From the NCBI GenBank assembly GCA_036346265.1, contig CM070707.1, positions 19,232,826-19,296,825 on the forward strand: DNA of 64,000 nt. The letters are read 5' to 3'. Shown piece after piece: positions 48,428-57,367 of the stretch; the stretch's first letter is position 1; each line of letters starts with the position of its first letter. Position numbers and translations under genes: made by a program. The notes under the pieces were generated by a model. It was not told the origin of the DNA. It saw only the letters and a list, made by a program, of their open reading frames with translations, and did not search any database. The DNA is from Melocanna baccifera (taxonomy: Eukaryota > Streptophyta > Magnoliopsida > Poales > Poaceae).

Positions 48428-48708
48428 CTGATAAGTGTAGTACAATCTATCTGATGCAACATTAAGCTGTTCTATTGTGTAGTTGATCGGGAACCAGTAG
48501 TGTGTACCAAGTAAGAAAATCCTCAAAGCAAGCGGGTGGTACAACTCTATAACCTGAGAAAATTGGTGATCTTTGAGAAAGTAGAAGTACAGTTATTAGG
48601 AAAAGAAAGTAATCAACAAATCATGTCTTTACCTTGCATATAGTGACAAAATTACCGAGCGATTTAGACATTTTCTGGCTATTTACATTGACAAAACCAT
48701 TGTGTATC
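48428..48708 (-). pseudogene. Captured cysteinyl-tRNA synthetase exons
   Basis: Two exons on the minus strand. The first, 48633-48708, encodes IHNGFVNVNSQKMSKSLGNF and so includes the class-I synthetase KMSKS ATP-binding loop. The second, 48428-48553, encodes VIELYHPLALRIFLLGTHY, then a block ending DRLYYTYQ. Both match the C-terminal half of plant CysRS, which charges tRNA-Cys. They keep GT-AG borders and open frames, but the HIGH motif, zinc site and anticodon-binding parts are absent, so no synthetase can be made. Sequence at the left side ends at the Helitron 3' module. Confidence 0.88.
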
Positions 48709-49030
48709 CTGTAATTTATACTGTTGTCACAGCATGCTGCACGTGCGTTGCAACGAATCCAAAATAAACAATACTTGCGTGTTCTTACAAACCCCAAGAA
48801 CAAACCAATGTGTTTCTCTCTGTATACAGAATGTAAAATTCAAATTGAAATACTCAGATATAACAAATGTGTTATAGCCAAATTCATATTGACAACAAAT
48901 GAAACATTTCTTTTTTGATAAAGTGAATACTATATTCCACTTGGTATAAAACAGAGTTGAAGAAGTTTACCATAGTTTACAGAAACAAAACAAACCATGG
49001 AATGGAAAGTACCGAGCTAACCACACTTGA

Positions 49031-51721
49031 GTTCTTAAGGGCTCTCCTAACAATCATGATGGCATCACGGAGGCTTCTTTCGGCTTCTTCAATGAACTAT
49101 TATAGCATTAACAACAGCATTAGTATAGTTATGATTAATTTGCAAACTTAAGAAATCATATACAGCAGTAGAGGACCTGATCTGCACCACCGCGAAGGAC
49201 TATGGTTGCTGTTTGACCAGAAGGACAACCGCTAAATATGTTAAACTGTTCATTGCCCACCTGTCTTTCCTCAAAAACTTCACAAGAACCAAAAACCTTT
49301 TCAACAAAAGAACCACCATAAATTAAGTCAGCTTACATATATTGCCAATCAACTAATGTTTACCCGTGTACGCACAATTCAATCCAGCATACATCTACAG
49401 ACCAAAAACAAGAATATAAGCTTGATTACCTCGTCAATGACATTGTTTACTGATGTCTGAACAGTTACGCCTGTCGCTGCTGCAACACATTGTAAATCCT
49501 CTTCTGTTACCCAACCAGCACAGAAAATGTCCCGACCGCAAAATATCGCATAAAAGAAGATTCATAGAGCCCAGATACATTGCTACGCAAAAGCAAATCT
49601 GGAAAATGTAATGACAATGCATACCTGTGTTGCAAGATCACCAATTGCCAACCGAGAAAGGACTATTTTTGCCCCACTTTTTACACATTTATCCAACTTG
49701 TCATAAATAATATTCCATTCAGCTTCAACAATTGACTGGTATTGCAGAGGGTCCGACAATCTAGAGAAATGAGAGTACCGTGAGAAAAAGGGAAATAATG
49801 GAGAGTGCATAGAAACATGAGTACATATCAAGGTGACACTGTAACAGTGCTCGAATTGGGTTAAAATACCTGATCTCTGCATTTTCTTTCTCAGATTTCA
49901 ATTCTAGCTCAATGTTTAGCAAAAGAATTTTTGGATTCAAGAACTTATTTGGCTGTTGCTCAAATCCAGCATATGAAAATGTCTTCTTGAAGGCAACGCC
50001 ATTAACAAGGAAAGAATCTCTCATGGTACCTCCAGGAACCTAATAGCAGCTCAAAATTAAAAAGCATCCTTATTCAGTGTGAAATTTAGGTGCTAAACAT
50101 CTAACAAATAAGAGCTGGTTTTGGATCAGGACAGCAGACATCATGTAACATGGAGCTTGAACATGAAGCTAATGGTACAAATCTCTCGAGAATTACCTTT
50201 TTATTCCAATAAGGTTAAGTTTGTCATCATTGCCAATGGCAAGAACAGCATCCACAACCATAGAAGCAAAGAATTCTTTCTCGCCACCTATTAACTTCGA
50301 TGAGAGCGTCATTGCAGCGCACTTGGCTAACAATGATTTCTTGTCTTCAAGGCTTTTCCCTTCGATGCTAACCGCCAGATCTTTGACCTTTCAATTGCCT
50401 CATGAGAATTCATGGGATTAAAAAGCTAGGTTTGACAGTTTGTAGGGCACCAAATGCCCAAGTGTTCAAGGAGGAAGATGAAGGTAAGCATACTAACCAA
50501 ATGACCTGCAGTCCTATAGCTACGAATTAGACCATGAGGGTGTACTCCGTCCTCAATATAAGGCTTTGCCTCCTTTAATAATTCAGCAGCAAGAAGCACC
50601 ACAGTAGTGGTTCCATCACCAACCTGAAGAAAACAAGATATATAATATCCATCGTATTTTCCAATTACCCACGTATGTTGCAGGCCGCAGATAGATCAAT
50701 GGAACTAAAACTGATGAGAGAGACAGCAAGTAGAAACTGACAGCTTACTCAAGTAGCAGAAAACACTATCAGCCTAAACACTAACTGTGAACCTAAGCAA
50801 CATGTGAAAGAGCATCATCTTCACAAAACATAGCACAGGCGTTCGAGCCTGGAATGCCCTGATTATTTAGAATAACCTTTTCACCTCGATCATTGGAAGG
50901 GAAATGTCACTGGACAAAAAAAAACCTACTTTACGCCAAAAACATTGATAACATCCTAACAATCTTTCTTGTAAACTGGTGTCCCATGTTCTCCTTTGTA
51001 TCCTGAACCTGTTGGGTTTCAATAAAAGCTAGTCAATGTCCTTTTGTCTAAAAACAATCTTTCTTGAGTTCAACCATCAGATGTCGGTATATCATATGTA
51101 ACAAGGGTGATGTAAAAGGATCCAGAAGGAACCACAAACAACACCGCCGCAGAACACCAGATTACTTTATTTCAGCATATCTCGCAAAAAAACAAATCAT
51201 GGATTCAGATGTCCATGAGTACACTATGGCATCTCGTGGCACGGCATAAGAGCATTGTTTGAAATTGCACGGAACAAACTTAGGTCGTAGGCCAGCACAC
51301 TTGTGTAAGAAACCGCCACGCTATCCGCTAAGCGGGTCGTGTGGTATACCTCTGAGTCCCGCGACTTGGCGATGTCGACGAGGATCTTGGCGCAGGTGGA
51401 CGATGTCGAGGAGGCGCATGATGGTGGTGCCGTCGTTGGAGATGGTGGTGCCGCCCTTGTCGTCGTGGATGAGCTTGTCCATGCCGTGGGCCCCAGCGTG
51501 GTGCGGCGGTGTTCGCCACCGTCGTGCATGCGTTGATGTTGCTCACCACTGCGCGCCGCCGCGACGTGTCCGCCCCCGCCTTGAGCAGGATAATCTGGGT
51601 TGCCGCAAATCGCCAAAAAAGGAAAAAACCACGAAACAAGCGCGCGTCAGTGGCGTGGCCTCTCAACTCCGAGCCCCGCTTCAATGGAGAGCGGTGTGGT
51701 TCTTACCATCATCGACGCCAT
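49031..51721 (-). pseudogene. Captured multi-exon fragment of CCT7 (TCP-1 eta chaperonin subunit)
   Basis: CCT7 is a subunit of the cytosolic chaperonin that folds actin and tubulin. Minus-strand pieces in gene order: start exon MASMM (51707-51721); exon with SNINACTTVANT and KILVDIAKSRDSEV (about 51353-51595); VGDGTTTVVLLAAE (about 50505-50625); SIEGKSLEDKKSLLAKCAA (about 50200-50380); GGTMRDSFLVNGVAFKK (about 49870-50038); QYQSIVEAEWNIIYDKLDK (about 49627-49760); DIFCAGWVTEEDLQ (about 49437-49550); NIFSGCPSGQTATIVLRGG (about 49175-49300); EEAERSLRDAIMIVRRALK (about 49031-49098). The start codon and a 5' UTR are included. Frameshifts occur in the GPRGMDK region, near VHPAAK and before VKDLAV (one base missing). 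The C-terminal third is absent. Non-functional as a chaperonin. Confidence 0.92.
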
Positions 51722-51829
51722 GGTGGGAGCTCGAGTTTTCCGGGGATTTTTGGTGGGAAGATCTGAGGCGGCGGCGGAGCAGCGAGGGTTTTTCTCGATC
51801 GCGCTCTTTGGTAGACGCCGGCGGCGCGG

Positions 51830-52012
51830 GGCCCCAGCGTGGTGCGCACGGTGTTTGCCACCGCCGTGCACGCGTTGATGTTGCTCACCACCTGCGCCCG
51901 CCCCTGCGACGTGTCCTCCTTGAGCAGATAATCTAGGTTGCTGCAAATCACCATAGAAGAAAAAAACCACGAAACAAGCGCGGTGGTGCGGGCCTCTCAC
52001 CCGAGCCCTGGG
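51830..52012 (-). pseudogene. Second, partial copy of CCT7 intron 1/exon 2 inside H4
   Basis: Minus-strand 51945-51830 reads LLKEDTSQGRAQVVSNINAC, then TLGPR, a better-preserved version of the exon at 51353-51595. The flank up to about 52012 matches the intron-1 sequence next to that exon (acgaaacaagcgcg, ggcctctca). It breaks off after TLGPR. This is a tandem duplication within the captured fragment. Confidence 0.85.
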
Positions 52013-52543
52013 GGGGAGGAGGCGGGGGGGGGGGAGGAGGAGGAGGGCGGGGCCGGCGGGGGAGAGGAGGAGGACGGCGGGGGGGCGGGGAGGGGGGAGG
52101 GGGCGGCGGGCGGGGGGGAGGAGGCGGGGGGAGGAGGCGGCGGGGAGGGGAGGATGGGGGGCGGGGGAGGGATGAGGGGCGCGGAGGTGGGGAGGCGGAG
52201 GAGGAGGAGGCGAGGCGCCGGGCGGTGGGAGCGGAGGAGGAGGCGAGGAGGCGCGACGGCGGGAGGAGGCGAGGCGGGAGGATGCGCGGGGTGGGAGAGG
52301 AGGAGGAGGCGGTGCGCCGGGTGGGAGAGGGGAGGCGGATCGGGGTGGGAGAGGAGGCGGATCGGGGGTGCGAGCGAGGGATGGGGAACGCGGGTGTGTG
52401 ACAGGTTCGGTTAGGGAGGACATCACGGGTTTTAGGGTTGGAGGGGTTTACGGTCAAGATTTTATTGTTCAGATCAAATTGCTAAGAAGAGACATAAAAG
52501 AGGACTCATCAACCACCAACTCTTTCTTTTATAGTAGTAAAGA

Positions 52544-52863
52544 TATATACATACATATATATACATATACACATATATACATATACATATACACACATAT
52601 ATATATACATATACATATATATATATATACATACATATATATATATACACATATACATACATATATATATATACACATATACATACATACATATATATAT
52701 ACACATATACATACATACATATATACACATATACATACATATATACATATATATATATACATATATATATATACATATATATATATACATATATATACAT
52801 ATATATACATATATATACATATACATATATATACATATACATATATATACATATATATATATA
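52544..52863. repeat. (TA/CATA)n microsatellite, about 320 bp
   Basis: Compound TATA/CATA repeats between the Helitron H4 5' end and the R element. Tyr/Ile-rich frames in it are not genes. Confidence 0.95.
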
Positions 52864-53215
52864 TAGAAAAATGCTTTTTACACCCGAGTGTAATTACACC
52901 CACCTCTAATATACCACCTAAACAAACTTAAAATACTACTTTATCAGTTTAGGTATACTCATATATTAAATATAAGATACTCTAATGTGAACCATATGAA
53001 AAAATTGTAAGGGAGTTTATAATTTTTAGCGTATTTTCTAAATACCTTCATATACACATATAAAAAAGAGTATGTCTAAAAAATGTACATACCACCTAGA
53101 TGATCTTAAATACTCGTATATTATACGTACATACTCTTTGTTACGCAAGATACTCTCTAAGTTGTGAGATATGATATAGAGTGTAATTACATCCGGGTGT
53201 GGAAAAGAGAATTCA
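52864..53215. mobile_element. R element: MITE-like (Micron-like) unit in microsatellite DNA
   Basis: The left end agaaaaatgctttttacacc with cgagtgtaattacac is mirrored by gtgtaattacatccgggtgt and ggaaaagagaattcata, giving an imperfect inverted repeat of about 35 bp. It is flanked by (TA)n on the left and (GT)n on the right. Placement inside a TA microsatellite recalls rice Micron elements. A truncated copy is at 48195-48290. Confidence 0.6.
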
Positions 53216-53634
53216 TATGTGTGTGTGACAATGCACGCATGCTTGCATTATTAAATTGATGAGTGCCAAGTTATTTTCTTTTGAGAAGGTGACACGATTT
53301 GCTACATTATTGGTCCGGTCGGGCTTAGAGTGCAATTTGAGGAGAAAGAAAACAGATCATGATGGAGTCATCACCGACCTAGCTGATGCACCGTAAAGAG
53401 GAGAATGTGAACACCAGATGTGATTGAATGACTGATGACCACATCATATGCAAAGCTAGGGACCAAACAAATAAATGCATCGGTCGGGCCAAATAACCAT
53501 GCATCTTGGCACCGGATCCTTTCACTTTGACTTTGACTTTGTAAAACAAAGTCACCGTGCTAGTATTTTCGGATAAAAAAACAAAGACTGAGATTGATCT
53601 AAATATTGTAGCAAAAATGATGTGGCAGGTAATT
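53216..53634. other. Intergenic, no gene seen
   Basis: AT-rich, with a run of ctttgact repeats near 53525-53540. No gene recognised. Confidence 0.4.
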
Positions 53635-54405
53635 ACGGGAGTTGGGCGTGCCGCGCGCGGCACGCCCGAGCCCATCGTGCCGGGCGGTTTGTGCGTCGCG
53701 ACGGCCGAGTTCACCGTGCCGGGCGGTTCGTGCCGTGCGGCTCGCCCGATCATCCCACCGTGCGTGCATCCGCCTCATCTCCGGCCAGGCTCAAGCATGG
53801 CCCAAAGCCCGCCGTGCCAGCGTTCGTGCCGTGCCAGCCCAAGCCCGGCCCAAAGTTACTATGCACGACAAAGGTTGCGCGACAATTGTGGCGACGTCCG
53901 TCATCTTACTTTCTCTCGTACCCGTCTCGTTGAAAATTAATTAAAGTTGAATTAATTGTATGAAAACATCGGCACGCAATGGCGTAAATATTTTGAAAAA
54001 AGTGTAATTGCATTGATATTTTAAAATACAATATTACTGCCTCGTTAAAAACCTTACACCCATTTCCTTCCCCTCTACTCCCTCTGCTGTGTGTGTGATA
54101 CTGTGATTGTGATACTGGGATGGCGACGGGAGGGCGGGGGCGGGGGGACGCGGGAGGGGGAGCCGGGGAGGGTGGGACGTGCCGGCCGTGCCCCCGTGCC
54201 GCCCGAGCCCGCCGTGCCGTGCCGGCCCAAGCACGGTCCGATCTGCCGTGCCGCCCACCGTGCCGGATTTTGAGGCCCGGCCCGGCCCACCCCTTCGTGC
54301 CGTGCCGGCACGGCCCGCCACGTATCGGGCCGGGCCGTGCTTGAGCCGTGCCGTGCCGGCCGTGCTTCGGGTTGGCCCAAATAAGCCCGGCCTAAGTACC
54401 AGCTC
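53635..54405. mobile_element. Probable DNA transposon with GCCGTGCC subterminal repeats
   Basis: Two GC-rich ends (53640-53860 and 54170-54400), dense in CCGTGCCGG/GGCACGGC in both orientations, flank an AT-richer centre. Such ends are common in grass hAT-like non-autonomous elements. Terminal repeats and target duplication could not be fixed. Confidence 0.4.
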
Positions 54406-54787
54406 TGAGGTAATATAGCGTAGTTAGAGGAACCGAGAATCTTCTAAAATTATAGTCACTGTTCTGCTCTGACTTTGCTTCACAAAGTCAACGGACCTTA
54501 ATCCTACTTTAGTGTTTGAAATTAAGAGAAGCGCACGCTTAATTTTGGCTAAATCAAACATACAGTTAGTGTCATATGCGCTCATTTGGATTGCAAGTTT
54601 GTGTGCACAAATTTGATCATGCGTTTTGCACTGTAGGAAAAAAAGGCAAATAGCTAGAAACAGCTAGCCTATAATTGTACGAGCAAAACGTAAAGTAATC
54701 GGCACATTTTTGGCTTATGATAGTGTCGGGTGGGGCGGTAAAGGGACCAGGAGAGTAGTGAGGTTGAAGAATGTGTGTGGTTGGAAC
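54406..54787. other. Intergenic, no gene seen
   Basis: AT-rich, no coding signal. Confidence 0.4.
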
Positions 54788-55072
54788 AATGGCTGTGTTT
54801 ATTTTGGTTTAACGTCAGTTTTTATTTTTGATTTTTGTTTTTTCACTATTTAGTAATTTTATCTTTTTCTAGTTTTTTAAGATTTTTTGAGTTTTTTTAG
54901 GCTTTTTCTTTTTTCGTATTTCTTTGTATTGTCCGTGATGGTGCTAACATATTTTTTTTATATTTTTACTTTTTTAAATTTAATTATGCCAAATAAGTTA
55001 ATTCAGTTACAGTAAAAAATAAGTCAGCTACAGTAAAAAAAAGCTATAAATCAACTTTAAACTGAGCGCTAT
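54788..55072. mobile_element. MITE-like element, family T2 (reverse orientation)
   Basis: The tttaaatttaattatgcc core followed by cagttacagtaaaa is the reverse complement of the other T2 copies. Ends GGCTGTGTTTATTTTGG and AAACTGAGCGCT are approximate. Confidence 0.55.
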
Positions 55073-55683
55073 TAATATCTTTGTAAATATCGAGATTATT
55101 GGTCGTATGAAGATGATACGACATATAGGTCAACAAATTAAAGTCATATTTTGGAGAGCCGGCCGGGAGCCTGCCTGGGTAAGGATCAGACTCTGGGACA
55201 AGAGAAGAGATTTTTACTGTAGCCTATCGTGGCTCGATCAATCAATCTAAGCCATCAGAAGAAGATCCGATGGCTTGAAAACGCTGTAGCTTTCTTTAAG
55301 GACTCAAACGGAGGGCAAGATGCCCACATAACTGGTCAGTAGATTAACTCAAAACACTGTAGCTAATAGCTTGGCTTCTCTAACCTAAGATAGCTTTGTT
55401 CCAAAATCTCCCCAGCCCCAACCCATCGTGTGTGTGTGTGTTCTCTCTCTCTATGCGTGTGTGTGTGTAGAGTATAGCTTAGACAGATCGACCGATCTGT
55501 GCCGGCGGAGGCAGCTAGCTAGGCAGCATCTCTTGCATGCCTGCCGGTGCGACAAAGCATACTTGCAGCCAAAGGCATCCGTACGTACAACCTTCACATA
55601 TGCCCGGCCGTCCCTCTTGCTACTCATGCCTGTCGGGGCCGCGCACATTTGAGAGGTGGAGCTAGCTACAACCGCAGAACACC
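55073..55683 (+). promoter_or_regulatory. Probable promoter/5' leader of the 55684 gene
   Basis: Contains (GT)n and (CT)n tracts at about 55427-55468, common in plant leaders, and no competing gene. There is no convincing TATA box, and the transcription start is unknown. Confidence 0.3.
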
Positions 55684-56175
55684 ATGTGGTGGCCGTGGAG
55701 ATCATGCGGACCGGCCTCCCAGCCGGAGGAGGAGCAGGAGCCGGCGGTGGGTCATCGCCACCTCCACATCGAGCACGGCGACGTGGAGACCGAGTCGACG
55801 GCGTCGGAGCACTGGCCGGAGCTGCCGGTGGAGGAGGAGGTTCACGTCGAGGACCCCGCCGGAGATCAGACGAGCAGCGCCGGCGCCGTCGAGGCAATGG
55901 CTGAGACGCCGCCGGAGCCTGATCCGTGGGTGATGGAGGAGGAGGAGGAGACAAGCGGTGATAGTGATGGAGAGGAAGGTAGCGCCGGCAGCGTAGGGAA
56001 ACGGCGGCGGCGGAGGCCCCTGAGGAGACGGCGGGTGAGGAGGCGAGGCGGGTTGCCGGTGTGCGTGGCCGTCGGCACCGCCGCCGCCGTGATGCTGCTC
56101 GCGATCGTGGCGGTCGTGGCATCATGGAAGAGGCGGCAGCGCCGCCACGGGCGTCCAGCTGCTGGAGCTGGATGA
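55684..56175 (+). CDS. Hypothetical acidic protein with one C-terminal membrane span
   Basis: Single-exon frame of 163 residues from ATG 55684 (context accATGt). Residues 15-105 are Glu/Asp-rich with several EEE runs. Residues 106-122 are a dense Arg patch (KRRRRRPLRRRRVRRR). Residues 124-148 form one hydrophobic span (VAVGTAAAVMLLAIVAVVAS) followed by a short basic tail, KRRQRRHGR. There is no signal peptide, so the arrangement suggests a tail-anchored protein with a cytosolic acidic domain. I do not recognise a family. High GC and third-position GC fit a grass single-exon gene, and an AATAAA lies downstream. It could also be a chance GC-rich frame, but the ordered acidic, basic and hydrophobic layout argues against that. 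Confidence 0.6.
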   Translation: MWWPWRSCGPASQPEEEQEPAVGHRHLHIEHGDVETESTASEHWPELPVEEEVHVEDPAGDQTSSAGAVEAMAETPPEPDPWVMEEEEETSGDSDGEEGSAGSVGKRRRRRPLRRRRVRRRGGLPVCVAVGTAAAVMLLAIVAVVASWKRRQRRHGRPAAGAG

Positions 56176-56559
56176 CGAGCGCGTACGTGGCAGTAATCAA
56201 CAGGCGTACTTAGAACGTAGCACGTAGCGGCCGTATGTATACAGTAGGTCCGAATCCTCAAGTGTGTACGTATGTATGTACAGGTGTGCATGCAATGCGA
56301 CGCATATTCGATGTATGGTTAATTTGAAGATTACATTTCTGAAAACCTCATGAGCTTTTACCAATCTTTGTATACCGTTTTATGTTGTCTGCACGTACAT
56401 CGGACGTGCATGGTCTCATTATTTGCACGCGTTATATATACCATCTCTTTGTTACTACGAGTGTGCTTCTTTCAAGATGTGGAAGCCATACATACATACA
56501 TATGGCTATTGTACTGGTTAATGGCATTTTGTATTTATTTTGCTCTCTTTCCGTCAGTT

Positions 56560-56566
56560 CAATAAA
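56560..56566 (+). terminator. Possible poly(A) signal
   Basis: CAATAAAA about 385 bp after the stop of the acidic membrane protein. The distance is long but possible. Confidence 0.3.
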
Positions 56567-56825
56567 ATGACGGAATTTAACCATGCTTGCACACGAGTGT
56601 ACTGATATGCTAGTAACTAGTAAGAGTGTAAAACCAACAAAAAAATACTTTGCAAAAAAATGCTTATGTTTTATGGAAGCTATAATTGGTACGCATGCAT
56701 GCATGCCCTTCATCTTTTTGAGAGGAACAGAAGACACGGTAAGCAAAACTGCAAGAGCAGCTCGGTGAACTCGTCTGTGTTGTAAAAAAATCGCAAAAAG
56801 GGGTGAATTAGTGGTGGCTGATGGT

Positions 56826-57069
56826 AGGCCTGTTCTTTTTGGCTGCGGCTGATAATTTTTGGCTGCAGCTAATGGTTTTTTTGGCTGTTTGTGACAGAAA
56901 TTGCGGAAAGAGAGATACTCGCTTGCGATTTTTGATGGTATAGATATTAATTTTTTAATGTATACTATAATTAACTTGTAGACTCTATCTTCAAAAAATA
57001 CTCCGTTTAAAAGTTAGTTACTGTAGCAAAAGCCAAAAACAGCTTTTAGAAGCGGCAAAAGAAGAGGGT
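56826..57069. mobile_element. MITE, family T1 (reverse orientation)
   Basis: Begins AGGCCTGTTCTTTTTGGC and contains gagagatactcgcttgcgat and tactccgtttaaaagttagt, the reverse complement of the T1 interior. The right end is decayed (agaagagggtctg). Confidence 0.75.
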
Positions 57070-57367
57070 CTGTATTTGATGGCTTTTAATTTTAAAATAG
57101 ATATTTGTGAAAATATACCGAATGTTGATAAGCTATTTTGAAAAATCTGTTTTCATAAATCGTTTCAAAAAAATTATGAAAATTTTTTTATGTTTGTTTG
57201 TTCGAGATATGCTGTAAGCCTTATACTAGAATAAAAGGGCAATGAAAAGGCTCCTTGACAAGAGAGTAGGCCGGCTAAATCGATATGACCAGCCCATCTA
57301 TTTTTACGAAACAAATTCGCTTTGCAGCAAGTCATAGTCGAAGCCCGAGTCACCAGCCCAACTCCTA

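Larger units (their letters stand above)
48327..52543 (-). mobile_element. Helitron H4 carrying pieces of two host genes
   Basis: About 4.2 kb, read leftwards. The 5' end TCTTTACTACTATAAAAGAAAG is at 52543. The 3' end with GTTGCAACGCACGGGC and CTTACTAG is at 48327. It sits in TA-rich microsatellite DNA. From its 5' end it contains the shared leader, a GC-rich block, a partial duplicate of CCT7 intron 1/exon 2, a multi-exon CCT7 piece, a second Helitron-3'-end-like sequence at about 48735-48755, a cysteinyl-tRNA synthetase piece, and the family 3' end. All captured pieces are in Helitron orientation. No Rep/helicase is encoded. Confidence 0.9.

Noticed and set aside
49031..51721. A functional CCT7 gene
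   Set aside because: Frameshifts, missing C-terminal exons and location wholly inside Helitron ends show it is a captured fragment.
52368..52931. Tyr/Ile/His-rich frames of over 100 residues
   Set aside because: Translation of the TA/CATA microsatellite, not genes.
56350..56570. Short hydrophobic frames after the acidic membrane protein
   Set aside because: AT-rich downstream region with no conserved features; more likely 3' flank.
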